Shown here one piece after another: positions 44,785-55,067 of a DNA stretch of 64,000 nucleotides. The stretch comes from GCA-002733465 sp965230525. Its GTDB lineage: Bacteria > Pseudomonadota > Gammaproteobacteria > Enterobacterales > Kangiellaceae. The translations under genes and the position numbers were made by a program. The number at the start of each line of letters is the position of its first letter. The first letter of the stretch is position 1. The stretch is from assembly GCA_965230525.1 (NCBI GenBank), contig OZ246008.1, positions 1,922,001-1,986,000 on the forward strand, written 5' to 3'. A model generated the notes under the pieces. That model had not been told where the DNA came from, made no database searches, and was given only the letters and a program-made list of their open reading frames with translations.

Positions 44785-45540
44785 ATGGGATTTAGAAAAT
44801 GTAAGCAGGTTGTTATTAGTTCTATACTGACCTCTATAACGTTTTATTTAATTGCATTCCCAGTCAATAGCCAAGAAAGTGATATCTATACGGCGGCAAT
44901 AAACCATAAGCAAAGATTGCAAAGCGACCTTAAGTATGACGAGAAACGTAATCCGATGAAGATTATGCCTTTCACTCAAATTAAGGGCGGAGACCGAGTA
45001 CTAGAGCTCGGGGCGGGGGGCGGATACACAACCGAACTAATATCTTGGATTGTTGGTAGCTCGGGCAAAGTATTTGCTCATTTTCTTTATAATAAAGAGC
45101 GTTTAAAGGGAAATCGACTACCCAATGTTGTTTCATTACGAGAACATTCTCTGAATGAGCATAAAAAAGTATTGGATGAAAATAAGATTGGTGACGCTCA
45201 ACTCGATGCGATAATTATATTCTTTGTGCTGCACGATATTTATCTAAATAATGAAATGAGTAATGAGTTGCTTTCGACCCTTTATGCTTCGTTGAAGCCT
45301 GGTGGAACACTAATTATTCTTGATAATGCCGCCAAACCTGATTCAGGTTTGGCTCACATTGGTGACCTTCACCGCATTGGTGAAAACTTTGTAAAGTCAG
45401 AAATTGTTAAAGCGGGTTTTATATTTGATAACTCAAGTGATGTTCTAAGAAATGAAGATGATGATCATTCCAAGCCCTGGGGCTATTTTAAAGGTATTCA
45501 AGATAGGTTTGCATACCGTTTTAAAAAGCCTACTAACTAA
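44785..45540 (+). CDS. Exported SAM-dependent methyltransferase-like protein
   Basis: 251 aa with a strong AAGGAG seven bases before the ATG and a signal peptide (hydrophobic about residues 9-28, FPVNSQES). The SAM-binding motif is VLELGAGGGYTTELIS near residue 72, then LDAIIIFFVLHDIYLN and LKPGGTLIILDNAAKP. Enzymes of this exported family are annotated as predicted methyltransferases. A SAM enzyme outside the cytoplasm is odd, because SAM is not normally available there, so the protein may act on a different ligand. It appears monocistronic. Confidence 0.78.
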   Translation: MGFRKCKQVVISSILTSITFYLIAFPVNSQESDIYTAAINHKQRLQSDLKYDEKRNPMKIMPFTQIKGGDRVLELGAGGGYTTELISWIVGSSGKVFAHFLYNKERLKGNRLPNVVSLREHSLNEHKKVLDENKIGDAQLDAIIIFFVLHDIYLNNEMSNELLSTLYASLKPGGTLIILDNAAKPDSGLAHIGDLHRIGENFVKSEIVKAGFIFDNSSDVLRNEDDDHSKPWGYFKGIQDRFAYRFKKPTN

Positions 45541-45626
45541 ATATTGAGAGTAACAAATACAGCCAGCTGGTAAATCACAACTTTGAGACGTAAACTGAAT
45601 CATAATCCGAATAACAGTTAAAAACT

Positions 45627-45956
45627 ATGCCAATAGCAAACTGCATTATCAGTCAAGCTTGCTCAATTAAAGAGCCTAATATAGTCGCAGAATGGGCTAA
45701 ACTTTCCGGCCTATCTGATTCTCATATGACGGTTAATTTAATCACTCGAAGTGCGCAATTTGGTCATCAATATGAAGTGATGGTTAATTTATTATTACCA
45801 TCGCTTTGGTCAAAAGAGAACGTTTCAAAACTACAATTAGGATTGGCAAAAGCGCTTTCCAGGTGTTTGCGAGTTTCGATTAAACAAGTTCATATTGTGA
45901 CTAGTATTATCGACTCAGGTTTAGTGGTTGAAAATGGAGAAGAGTTGACTTGGTGA
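45627..45956 (+). CDS. Tautomerase-superfamily-like protein
   Basis: 109 aa, starts MPIANCIISQ, so Pro would be at the N-terminus after Met removal, as in tautomerases. The C-terminal QVHIVTSIIDSGLVVENGEE resembles the last strands of the tautomerase fold. YEVMVNLLLPSLWSKENVSK supplies the central helix. It is slightly long for a 4-OT-type monomer and closer to the MIF/CHMI-size members. Substrate unknown. It is convergent with the esterase gene, with a strong two-way terminator between them. Confidence 0.6.
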   Translation: MPIANCIISQACSIKEPNIVAEWAKLSGLSDSHMTVNLITRSAQFGHQYEVMVNLLLPSLWSKENVSKLQLGLAKALSRCLRVSIKQVHIVTSIIDSGLVVENGEELTW

Positions 45957-45966
45957 AAGTAAAAAT

Positions 45967-46008
45967 ACTAGGTCGAGTTGTCAGAATAAACACTTGACCT
46001 AGTTTTTA
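45967..46008. terminator. Bidirectional rho-independent terminator
   Basis: ACTAGGTCGAGT (45967-45978) and ACTTGACCTAGT (45992-46003) form a 12-bp stem with one wobble pair. T-runs follow on the plus strand (TTTTT) and on the minus strand (ATTTTT). It separates two convergent genes. Confidence 0.88.
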
Positions 46009-46050
46009 AGATTAATATTTAAAACTAATATTTAGAATTTGTAGAAAAAA

Positions 46051-48111
46051 CTACGGACAACCACCAACATTCCAATTCACTCCACCATTAGAACTAGTCA
46101 AAGTCGTGGTTCCCCAAGTCGAGCCTGTCATTGGGTCATCACTTCCTTCGGCATAATAGGTCGGTGAGAAAAATCCTATGCTATAAGCGCGTCCAGCAGT
46201 TTTATGGTAATAGTTGAAAGTAGTAAACTCCTCGCAACTTCCTCCTGGCTCTCCATCAGGTGTCGGATCGCAAACGTTGCCAATGCCGTCATTGTCATTA
46301 TCTAATTGATCGCTGTTTGGGTTATTGGGGCAGTTATCTAGTTCATCAGCAATGCCATCATTATCACTATCCACGGGGGGTGTTCCACCGCCTGCACAAG
46401 CTTGCACTGGACCAGCACAGCTGGCAGCGCCATCGGCAATCCATTGGCATTGAGTGGCACCGGATGGATACTCTCGCATGGTAAATTGGCTTGCACCAAA
46501 CTCTAAATAGCAGGCGGAATAGCCGACCCCCCAAGTTATATGGCCCAAGCTAATATGTAAATTGTAATCGCCAGTTACGCCAGCATCTATCTCGAAACTG
46601 ACTGAATCGGTGCTGGATAAATTTTGTAGATCTGTTGCGGTAACTTGCGCGGTATTATTTCCGCCGGGCAAATTACATTGTTCAGCCGAGTATTGATTGT
46701 TGACTACCGTTGCAGTGACATCCCCGTTGGAAAAACTCACCAGCACAGAACCCAAGTCTAAATTAGCATCATACACAGTGCCCGAAACAGTCGCACATTG
46801 GCCGGCGACCGATGTACTAATATTGGACAGGGTGGGCGCTTCATTGGCTGGTTCTGGACCGACTCGTTGAACAATTGAAAATAGGTCACTACTCGCTCCC
46901 TGATCGTCGGTTGCAATTAAATCGACTTGGTACAAGTCATTGTTGAGCGTTTGACTTGTTACTGAAAAGCTACCATCACTTTGGTTAACACTCGTATCGA
47001 TTTCTTGGATTAGATTTCCGTTTCTAATGGTTGTAAATTGAATATTAATGTTGTCAACTTGCCCATCGCTATCAATAGCATTTCCAGAAATCGTAATTCT
47101 TGAACCGTTTTCCGTCGCGGTTAAATTTGAAATTTCTGGAGCTTGATTACGATCGACTCTTAAATTATTTTCGCTAAAGTGCTTTCCTAAAAAACTGGCG
47201 AAGTTGATTGCCTGATCAGAAATATAACCTCCGCTTGCACCTTGACCACCACTCCAAGCATGGCCAACGGCATCATCAAACCACAACATTGCGATGCGGT
47301 TATTTTCAAATAAAAACTGCTCTGCGCTCTTTCCATTTGAATCCGTAACGGTTGTTGAACCGGGTTGTTGCGATAGGTCGCCATAAAGCTTGGCGTAGCC
47401 GTTGGCATTTTGTTGGTTGTAGCAATCGTCAACAGTGGGATCATTTTCGGCATGTGCAACCACGGCCAGTTGAGTATCAAAATTTGTTTGAAAGCTCCCG
47501 GCATAACTTTCGCATCGTGACTTAAAGGTGTTGGGCGAAACAACTTCACAGGTGTTCAGTGCACCAGAAGAGCTTGTTCCGATTGTTGGCCCAGCGCTGG
47601 AAGCAACTCCGGCGAAAATATCAGGCGCTACACATGCTGTGGTTGCGGCAAAGGCTGCTCCGGAGGAAAGGCCCGCAATGTAGACTTGATTCGAGTCAAT
47701 TCCACGTTGCGAGTCATTTGACATTGTATTTGCTAAATCGATTAAATTTTTATAGTCAGCAGCGTTTCTTGATTTGCTACCCGTCCAATATGACCAACAG
47801 GAAAATCCCGCTTTGTTCATTGCATCAGGGACTGCTATCACCATGCCGTATTGTTCGGCCGATGTTTCTAATTGTGCTGTGAGGAAGTTATTAATAGGTT
47901 GCACACAGCCGTGCAACACAATCAATAGTGCCTTTCCTTCGCCAACGGGCGACTGACTGTCCGGGGTATAAATATGCACATTGTTAAACCCTCCAATCGA
48001 CACATTTTGTTGCCAGCTGCCAGCAAAGGTAAGAGGGGAGTTTACTAGATATAAAGTGGTGCTAATTAGAATAAAGCAAGCGCTTTTTTTTAACAAATCG
48101 AGCGTTTTCAT
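46051..48111 (-). CDS. Secreted PHB-depolymerase-family esterase with type-3-repeat region
   Basis: 686 aa from ATG 48111 (AAAGGAATCGTT before it; an upstream ATG at 48159 gives an unlikely extension). Signal peptide residues about 1-32 (PLTFAGS). The catalytic domain (about 33-320) has LIVLHGCVQPINNF, Ser in GLSSGAAF near residue 150, Asp in HAENDPTVD and His in VGHAWSGG. Two Ig/cadherin-like domains follow (about 335-520), a Cys-containing binding-like domain, then thrombospondin type 3 repeats (DSDNDGIADELDNCPNN, DNDNDGIGNVCD), which bind calcium, and a Trp-rich tail. It could degrade polyhydroxyalkanoates or polysaccharide esters outside the cell. Confidence 0.85.
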   Translation of the reverse strand: MKTLDLLKKSACFILISTTLYLVNSPLTFAGSWQQNVSIGGFNNVHIYTPDSQSPVGEGKALLIVLHGCVQPINNFLTAQLETSAEQYGMVIAVPDAMNKAGFSCWSYWTGSKSRNAADYKNLIDLANTMSNDSQRGIDSNQVYIAGLSSGAAFAATTACVAPDIFAGVASSAGPTIGTSSSGALNTCEVVSPNTFKSRCESYAGSFQTNFDTQLAVVAHAENDPTVDDCYNQQNANGYAKLYGDLSQQPGSTTVTDSNGKSAEQFLFENNRIAMLWFDDAVGHAWSGGQGASGGYISDQAINFASFLGKHFSENNLRVDRNQAPEISNLTATENGSRITISGNAIDSDGQVDNINIQFTTIRNGNLIQEIDTSVNQSDGSFSVTSQTLNNDLYQVDLIATDDQGASSDLFSIVQRVGPEPANEAPTLSNISTSVAGQCATVSGTVYDANLDLGSVLVSFSNGDVTATVVNNQYSAEQCNLPGGNNTAQVTATDLQNLSSTDSVSFEIDAGVTGDYNLHISLGHITWGVGYSACYLEFGASQFTMREYPSGATQCQWIADGAASCAGPVQACAGGGTPPVDSDNDGIADELDNCPNNPNSDQLDNDNDGIGNVCDPTPDGEPGGSCEEFTTFNYYHKTAGRAYSIGFFSPTYYAEGSDDPMTGSTWGTTTLTSSNGGVNWNVGGCP

Positions 48112-48360
48112 AACGATTCCTTTGTTTTTCGAGGTTATTGTGGCCAACAATGGAATCATCCATGCGCTTAATTGTTGGTTGTTTTTTGAGCGTTACTACG
48201 TTAGTACAAAGTATTCTGAGATAGAAACTGTACTTTAGTGCTATGCAAATAAACCTCTCAATACATTTGTGTCATTGATATCACTAGGCACTAAAGGACC
48301 ATATACAAAATAATCCTATCCTGAACAGAATAGGCGCTTACTCATTCATTGGGAGATATC

Positions 48361-49047
48361 ATGCGCATTACATTCTTGGTAATTATTAATATTTTATTTT
48401 CAGCAACTGTGGTTGCAGCATGCAGAGATACGGTTGTTTTAGTGCATGGGAATACTGCTTCGACTGCTAGCTGGAATTCGACAGTTGATTTATTAAAAGC
48501 TAACGGATATGGCAACAGTCAAATTAGCCGTCCAAGCTGGGGCTCGAAATCCTGTGCGACTTGCAATAATCACAGTGGATCAGAAGAGCTGCCAGTAAGA
48601 AATGCAATCAGTAACGCAATAGCGAATAGTTGTACCGGTAAAATTGATGTTATCGGCCATTCGATGGGGGCAACATTGGCGGCTCAGCAAATCATCAAGT
48701 TAAATGTACAACACAAGGTGGATACTTTTATTGGGATTGCGGGAGCTTTTAGAGGGTTATGGTCGTGTGGGTATTATCCATTTAATGTGTGGAATTCTAC
48801 CTGTGGTTCGCAGGGGCTTTCAGTCAATAGCCCTTTTGTGAACAGCCTTAAGAACAAGATTCTAGCGGCAAAAACCTATTCAATTAAGAGTTGGATGGAT
48901 CAAATTATTTGTTCCAGCGGAACCTGTAATGTAAATGGGAGGCACAGTAGCCGGATTGACACTGAGGATGGGACTTATACCTTCGCTCTTGGACATTTTG
49001 GATTACAGTCTCAGACCGCCCAATCACAATTCGATTTGATCAATTAG
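48361..49047 (+). CDS. Secreted lipase/esterase (alpha/beta hydrolase)
   Basis: 228 aa from ATG 48361 (GGGAG upstream; an in-frame TTG 12 bases before is less likely). Signal peptide residues about 1-20 (VVAACRD). The oxyanion part is VVLVHGNTASTASW, nucleophile Ser101 in VIGHSMGA, and LGHFGLQ near the end has a candidate histidine. Several Cys pairs (SCATCNN, CSSGTC) fit a disulfide-bonded exported enzyme. It resembles small extracellular triacylglycerol lipases. It has no neighbouring foldase gene. Confidence 0.8.
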   Translation: MRITFLVIINILFSATVVAACRDTVVLVHGNTASTASWNSTVDLLKANGYGNSQISRPSWGSKSCATCNNHSGSEELPVRNAISNAIANSCTGKIDVIGHSMGATLAAQQIIKLNVQHKVDTFIGIAGAFRGLWSCGYYPFNVWNSTCGSQGLSVNSPFVNSLKNKILAAKTYSIKSWMDQIICSSGTCNVNGRHSSRIDTEDGTYTFALGHFGLQSQTAQSQFDLIN

Positions 49048-49310
49048 CGCCCCTTGTCTGTCGCTGTTACGGTTTTTGATTGGCTAGGATTGCGCTTAAT
49101 CGGGTGGATCGTTTCAGCGAGCTCGTTCCACAAAAGAAAATCGTTTGCTATACGTTTGAAACTAAAGGAGAAAATATCTAACAAAATCGCAATTATCATC
49201 TAAACTTTAAACTATTGGTCTTCGTTTGTCCCACTGAATGAATTTGTTATTTATCAATAAGTTAGTGGGTGTCTGGGGATTTGTTGATTAGTTAAACTTT
49301 AGGAACAGCA

Positions 49311-52300
49311 TTGATTTTTCGTTGGGTTACACTGCTTTTAATCGTAATGACTAGTTTTGAAGCTCTCGCTTTAAAGCTTGAAGCAGAGGTGTTTCCGTTT
49401 GATATTCGCGCTGCGAGTATGCGCTTTTCTCCGATCACGGGTCATCGGGGACTCGATATTACCAATCGTGCAATGGTAAATGATGACCGTGGCTACTTAT
49501 GGATAGGTACTCAAGGTGGCTTGATTCGATTGGACGCTTATCAATCGAAACGCTATGTTGCCAATACTAAATCTCGCAATTCGCTGGTTAGTAACTATAT
49601 CTATTCCTTGGCATTTGAAAAAACACACAGTCGCTTATGGGTTGGTACTTCTAACGGGTTGAGTGTTTTTGATCTTAAACAAGAAGAATTTCAGAATTAC
49701 CAAAAAGATGACCAGGTATACAGTCTTACGAGTAACATAATTCAAAGCATTTTCATTGATAGCAAGCATAGAGTTTGGCTGGGAACCAAAGAAGGGCTCA
49801 ACCTGTATCAGCCCGAAAGTGACACATTCAAACAGTTTATTCATGACCCCGCCGATTCGAATTCGCTTTCCCATAATAATGTGCTGGATATCAAAGAAGA
49901 CCAGCTTGGAAACTTGTGGGTGGCCACACAAGTGGGCATTAATCGATACCAGGAAGGCGTTGGTTTTGAACGGCATAACCCACTGAATCAATCGAGCGGT
50001 AGTCAAGGACTTGTGACTAAAATAGCCGTTGATAATGAAAATGGACTTTGGCTCGGTACCGAGCAACATGGCTTAGTTTTTTACAACCCCGTGAGCAAAG
50101 TTAGTCGGGTTCTTAATAAGCAAGCTGATGGTAAGGGGCTGCCTTCTAATTATGTCAGGTCGTTACTTTTTGATAAGAAAGGTGACCTTTGGGTTGGTAC
50201 AACCGGCGGATTAACAATTTACAACCGGCAAAACGATGACCTTCTTAATTTTAACAATGAACTAGTCAACAGTAATATTGCGGCGCTCTATCAAGATGCA
50301 AATGATATTGTTTGGATTGGTACTTGGTCAAAAGGCTTGGTCAAGTACAACCCAAAGGCAACTCAAGTGGGTAGACTGAGTTTAAAAGCGATGAGAACTG
50401 ATGGTGAAATCGTTATTAGTATTATTAAGGGTTTAGAGCACGATATTTGGGTAACCAATCCAAAAAATCTATTTAGACTGTTACCCGACAAAAATAAAAT
50501 TATTAAATATGATTTAACACCACTCAACCCAAATAATAGCCGAGCCATACCTTTTATCGGTAACCCGCAAAATGAACTCCATGTGTTAACCGACAAAATC
50601 CATCTACTCAGTCGTAAAGGAGAAATTGAATCGACTGATTTACCTCAGCAAATTCGTAATGCAAGTTGGTACAGTGCCACCTTTGACTCGATGGATAGGC
50701 TTTGGCTAGGAGGCCGAAATGTGGGGATCTACATTTTAAGCCCTGATTTTAAAGAGGTTTTGCATCATATTCCAAGTGCGCTTGCTGGGTTTATGCAACA
50801 GATTGATGATTCCACCATGTTAGTTGGTTCTTTCACAGCCACGTTTTGGGTAGATATTAGAAATTTTGAAACCACCATTCACACGCCAACCGATGTTGTC
50901 GGCATGTTGCATCCTAATGTTACCGGTTATCATCAAACAGCAAATGGTAAGAAATGGCTGGGGACATCAGAAGGTATTCATCAGCTAAATCTCGATCGAA
51001 ATGGCAAAGAGTACTATCGTAATTGGACCCAGCAAGATGGATTACCCACTGATGTACTGACCGGACCAATCGAAGACTCGTCTGGAAAATTGTGGTTTTC
51101 AAGTACTGATGGTCTTATTCGATTTGATCCAACTAATGAGTCGCTCGAGCATTTTGATGAATCTCAGGGCGCACTGAGTAATTATTATATTTCACAATAT
51201 TTAAAAGATGATGATCAGCGATTATTCTTTTTAGGGCCTAAAGGGGTCAGTATTATTGATGAGCGCTCGGTGCGTAGAAATGAAACCGCTTATGAAGTTG
51301 TGATTGACGAATTCAAAGTAATGAATGAGGTTCAACTTCCCTTTCGAGGCGAGGACCGAATTCTGCAAAAGTCAATTCAATACTCGGATTCGATTTTATT
51401 ACCGCCAGAGAAAAGAGATTTTTCGTTTAGCTTTAGCTCAACTTATTTTGCTCAGCCAGAAAAGGTACAGTATTACTTTCGATTATCTGGATTTGATGAA
51501 CAATGGCAACAAATTGACTCCCGGAATCGACAGTTGACTTATACCAATCTAAACCCAGGCAGCTACCGACTCGAAATATATAGTCTTTCGCCTTATGAAG
51601 CTAAAAGTAAAATAAAGTATGTTGACCTAAGATTACTTCCTTTTTACTACGAAACCTTGTGGTTTAAAGTCCTATTGGGACTACTGGTTTCATCGGTATT
51701 CTTACTTTGGTACAAGTATAGAATTTACAAAATCAAGCAATACAATCAACAGCTTGAAGTTGAAGTACAGCAACGGACTCAAGATATTCGTACGTTAGCA
51801 AATATTGGTCGGGATATAAGTGCTTTATTAGATATTCACGAGTTGTTTGAACACTTATACATTCATTTAAATAAATCGCTCGACGTTTCAGTATTAGCAA
51901 TTGGTGTTTACGAAAAAGAAAACCAGCGAATAAAATTTGAACGATCTTTAGAAAATGGCGAAATTATGCCAACCCATTATCGACCGATGAATTCCGATAC
52001 CGAACTAGCGGCTTGGTGTATCGAAAATAACCAAGAAATGGTCTTAAATGAGCATTCGGAGCGATTCAAATATATCAAACAAAACTCTGGTCCAGTGGTT
52101 GGCGAAAGCATGCAAACGGTAATTTATTTACCTATATGTTCTCGAACCAACCAAATGCTCGGCTGTATCACAATCCAATCAAAAAATAAGCACGCATACA
52201 ATGATGAGGATTTAGAGTTTATTCGAACTATTTCAAACTATACCGGAATTGCCCTTGATAATACGCTAGCGCACAGCGAGTTAAAAAAAGTATCAACCAC

Positions 52301-52802
52301 CGATTTCTTAACCGGGTTACCGAATCGTCGAGCATTTGTAGAGCAAGCCAACTTTCAGGCGGGAATATTTAGACGAAGTGAACTCTCACTTTCAATTGCA
52401 ATGGTCGACATTGATCATTTTAAAATCTTTAATGACCAATATGGACACGACTGTGGCGATTACGTTCTACAAAAAGTCGCAGAGATTTTCAAAGACACTA
52501 TCCGGGAGCAAGATCTTGTTTCTCGGTGGGGCGGAGAAGAGTTTATTTTTATGTTTCCCAATACCGGTGTGCAGGGGACCGAAATCATACTAAATAAACT
52601 GCGTAAACTATTAGAGACGACGCCGTTTAAGTTTCAAGATAAATCTTTGAATATTACCGCCACATTTGGTGCTTGTTTATTTGAGAAAAATGACCAGGTA
52701 GAGGATGTTATTAATCGAGCGGACTCTGCTCTATATCAAGGTAAAGATAAAGGCCGTAATCGAGTCGAAATCATTTCTGATTTTTCGAATAAAGACTTAT
52801 AG
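49311..52802 (+). CDS. Two-component-propeller/GAF/GGDEF diguanylate cyclase sensor
   Basis: 1163 aa; start TTG 49311 with AGGA six bases upstream, followed at once by a signal segment (LLLIVMTSFEALA). Propeller blades of the two-component regulator kind (about 40-690) repeat patterns such as GYLWIGTQGGLIRLDA and RLWVGTSNGLSVFD. A Y_Y_Y domain (about 700-790) is followed by one membrane helix (VLLGLLVSSVFLLWYKYRI), a coiled coil, a GAF domain (about 840-985), and a GGDEF domain ending near 1160. DFLTGLPNRRAF and active-site RWGGEEF are intact. It should make cyclic-di-GMP in response to a periplasmic ligand. No regulator or c-di-GMP effector is adjacent. Confidence 0.87.
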   Translation: MIFRWVTLLLIVMTSFEALALKLEAEVFPFDIRAASMRFSPITGHRGLDITNRAMVNDDRGYLWIGTQGGLIRLDAYQSKRYVANTKSRNSLVSNYIYSLAFEKTHSRLWVGTSNGLSVFDLKQEEFQNYQKDDQVYSLTSNIIQSIFIDSKHRVWLGTKEGLNLYQPESDTFKQFIHDPADSNSLSHNNVLDIKEDQLGNLWVATQVGINRYQEGVGFERHNPLNQSSGSQGLVTKIAVDNENGLWLGTEQHGLVFYNPVSKVSRVLNKQADGKGLPSNYVRSLLFDKKGDLWVGTTGGLTIYNRQNDDLLNFNNELVNSNIAALYQDANDIVWIGTWSKGLVKYNPKATQVGRLSLKAMRTDGEIVISIIKGLEHDIWVTNPKNLFRLLPDKNKIIKYDLTPLNPNNSRAIPFIGNPQNELHVLTDKIHLLSRKGEIESTDLPQQIRNASWYSATFDSMDRLWLGGRNVGIYILSPDFKEVLHHIPSALAGFMQQIDDSTMLVGSFTATFWVDIRNFETTIHTPTDVVGMLHPNVTGYHQTANGKKWLGTSEGIHQLNLDRNGKEYYRNWTQQDGLPTDVLTGPIEDSSGKLWFSSTDGLIRFDPTNESLEHFDESQGALSNYYISQYLKDDDQRLFFLGPKGVSIIDERSVRRNETAYEVVIDEFKVMNEVQLPFRGEDRILQKSIQYSDSILLPPEKRDFSFSFSSTYFAQPEKVQYYFRLSGFDEQWQQIDSRNRQLTYTNLNPGSYRLEIYSLSPYEAKSKIKYVDLRLLPFYYETLWFKVLLGLLVSSVFLLWYKYRIYKIKQYNQQLEVEVQQRTQDIRTLANIGRDISALLDIHELFEHLYIHLNKSLDVSVLAIGVYEKENQRIKFERSLENGEIMPTHYRPMNSDTELAAWCIENNQEMVLNEHSERFKYIKQNSGPVVGESMQTVIYLPICSRTNQMLGCITIQSKNKHAYNDEDLEFIRTISNYTGIALDNTLAHSELKKVSTTDFLTGLPNRRAFVEQANFQAGIFRRSELSLSIAMVDIDHFKIFNDQYGHDCGDYVLQKVAEIFKDTIREQDLVSRWGGEEFIFMFPNTGVQGTEIILNKLRKLLETTPFKFQDKSLNITATFGACLFEKNDQVEDVINRADSALYQGKDKGRNRVEIISDFSNKDL

Positions 52803-53042
52803 CATTCAAGTTATCGTCCGATGTTGGGCACCAGTTTCTATCAAGGATTTGCCTCGATAGTTGTTTGATCAAATAGAGTGCATTGCACCAAACCTTTGAG
52901 CCTACTCCAACATGCTATGCACGGGAGCCCTTAAAGAAAGGCTATAACAACCCTTTTTAATAATCTAACTCTGGTCACAGTTTGCTCTTTAATATCGATA
53001 AGTGTATAAAAAGTTACTAATAATTATAAACGGACTTTAACG

Positions 53043-55010
53043 ATGCCTAGTTCAATCAGACTTTTTGTATTTTTTATTCTTTGTACCTCGGTATTCACCG
53101 CAAGCTCATCTCCAAGCGAGTCACACAAGATAGCGGAGGACACACCTTGGCAAACCTTTACAGGTCATCCTTTTACTGCTCCGAAAGATTGGACTGTTAC
53201 CAATAAAGGCAATACCACTTTAATCGAAGCACCTGAAGGCGGTTCTTATGTGGCGTTGATTGATGTTGAGGCTAAAACTTCGGATGAGGCGTTAGCATTA
53301 GCTTGGAAAGCGATAGGCGGCACAGAGCGACGGATAGAATTGGTTACTGAGCAATCTGATGCGGATGGTTGGACTAAGCGTAAACGATATCAATATGTGA
53401 CTTCACCGAATGAAAAACGCAGTGTATCGGCTGGTACTATGTTTGCTAATAACACTTGGACTGTGTGGGTTTACAATATGGCTCATTCTATTGGTGGCAA
53501 GCGGGGCGCACAAGTAAGGTTGGTTTTTAGTAGCTTAAGACCAAAAGGCTACGAAAAAGAATCATTCGCTGGTAAAAAACCTCACTTTCTAAAAGCTGAA
53601 AAATTAGCAGAGCTCAAGGCTTATATTAAACTAGCGATGCAAACTACGGGTGTGCCCAGCGGTGGGTTGGGAATTATACAGAACGGAAAGGTTGTATTCG
53701 CAGATGGTTTTGGAGTTAAAGATTTCAGACAGCGTGAGAAAGCGGATGCTGATACATTATTTATGGTGGCTTCTAATACTAAAGCAATGACAACCCTGTT
53801 GTTGGCAAAGTTAGTCGATGAAGGAAAAATAGCTTGGGATACACCGATAGTTGATATTTATCCAGAGTTTCGACTTGGAGATGATGAAACCACCAAACGC
53901 GTGCTAGTTGAACACCTAATATGTGCGTGTACTGGTCTGCCAAGAAAAGATTATGAGTGGCTACTTGAGTATAAAGATTTAACACCCGAAGGAGTAATCA
54001 AAGGGATTGCCGAGACTCAGCCAACAACAGATTTTGGTGAAATGTTTCAGTACTCCAATCCTTTAGCTGCTGCAGCTGGCTTTATTGGTGGACGTGTCGT
54101 TTACTCAGATTTAAGTTTAGGAAATGCCTATGACAAAGCGATGCAAACCAAAGTTTTCGATCCACTTGGAATGAGTTCAACAACATTTGATTTTGACAAA
54201 GCGCTTAGGGGAAATCACGCAGAAGCATTTGGCCCAAATATCCACGGTGAAGTAAGACAAATGGACATGGGGCTCAATCGAACCGTTGTACCAGTTAGGC
54301 CGGCAGGTGCCGCATGGAGTAGCGTTAATGATATGTTGAAATATGTCGCGTTTGAACTTGCTGAGGGTAAACTGGCGAATGGAAAGCAATACATTTCAGC
54401 AGCGTCAGTAACTGAACGGCATAAAGAAAAAGTCGCATTGGGTGAGAGTGTCGTATATGGTATGGGCTTAATAGTTTCTAATGAATATGATATTGAAGTT
54501 GTTCATCATGGCGGAGATATGTTTGGTCACCATAGCGATATGATTTGGATACCGGAGCACGAAATAGGTGCGGTTATTTTAACCTCTGGTGACCCGGGGT
54601 GGCTCATTCGTTCTGGCTTTCAAAGAAAACTCCTTGAAGTACTATTTGACGGTAATCCGGAAGCTGATGAAAGTATAAAAGTATTAAGTAAGAATTTCTA
54701 TGAACAACAAAAGACCTACGCTAAAAAGCTCGATATGCCAGCCAACCCTGAGGTCACATCTAAGTTGGCTGACTCCTATCAAAATGACAAGTTAGGGAAA
54801 ATTGACCTAGTACGCAAAGGAAAGGATTTAATTTTTGATTTTGGTGAATGGTCCAGTCAGGTTACAACCATGAAGAATGAAGACGGCAGTTTTTCTATTG
54901 TAACAATTGCTCCTGGGGCAATCGGTTTTGAATTTGTTGTGGAGGAGGGGGAAAGCCCAAGCTTAATTACGCGAGACTCTCAGCATGAATATATTTTTAA
55001 AGGGCTATAA
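53043..55010 (+). CDS. Exported serine beta-lactamase-like hydrolase
   Basis: 655 aa with signal peptide (about residues 1-22). The N-terminal 150 residues are a separate beta-rich part (FTAPKDWTVTNKGN). The serine hydrolase domain (about 175-530) has SxxK at Ser244-Lys247 in VASNTKAMT, the Y-x-N motif in FQYSNPLAAA and HHGGD near residue 495, replacing the K-T-G motif as in class C-like esterases. The C-terminal region resembles a lipocalin-like or DUF3471 domain. It is likely a D-peptidase or esterase in the periplasm rather than an antibiotic-resistance enzyme. A small membrane protein follows. Confidence 0.82.
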   Translation: MPSSIRLFVFFILCTSVFTASSSPSESHKIAEDTPWQTFTGHPFTAPKDWTVTNKGNTTLIEAPEGGSYVALIDVEAKTSDEALALAWKAIGGTERRIELVTEQSDADGWTKRKRYQYVTSPNEKRSVSAGTMFANNTWTVWVYNMAHSIGGKRGAQVRLVFSSLRPKGYEKESFAGKKPHFLKAEKLAELKAYIKLAMQTTGVPSGGLGIIQNGKVVFADGFGVKDFRQREKADADTLFMVASNTKAMTTLLLAKLVDEGKIAWDTPIVDIYPEFRLGDDETTKRVLVEHLICACTGLPRKDYEWLLEYKDLTPEGVIKGIAETQPTTDFGEMFQYSNPLAAAAGFIGGRVVYSDLSLGNAYDKAMQTKVFDPLGMSSTTFDFDKALRGNHAEAFGPNIHGEVRQMDMGLNRTVVPVRPAGAAWSSVNDMLKYVAFELAEGKLANGKQYISAASVTERHKEKVALGESVVYGMGLIVSNEYDIEVVHHGGDMFGHHSDMIWIPEHEIGAVILTSGDPGWLIRSGFQRKLLEVLFDGNPEADESIKVLSKNFYEQQKTYAKKLDMPANPEVTSKLADSYQNDKLGKIDLVRKGKDLIFDFGEWSSQVTTMKNEDGSFSIVTIAPGAIGFEFVVEEGESPSLITRDSQHEYIFKGL

Positions 55011-55067
55011 TAGTCCATAGAATAGCTGCAGAAATTTTAGTCGTCTAACTATCAAACGGAATTTCAT

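Noticed and set aside
49635..50069. Minus-strand 144-codon frame inside the GGDEF sensor gene
   Set aside because: Opposite strand of clear propeller blades; no start signal or recognisable domain.
53043..55010. Antibiotic-resistance beta-lactamase
   Set aside because: HHGGD stands where class C enzymes have K-T-G, the protein is much longer, and it carries extra domains; a peptidase or esterase fits better.
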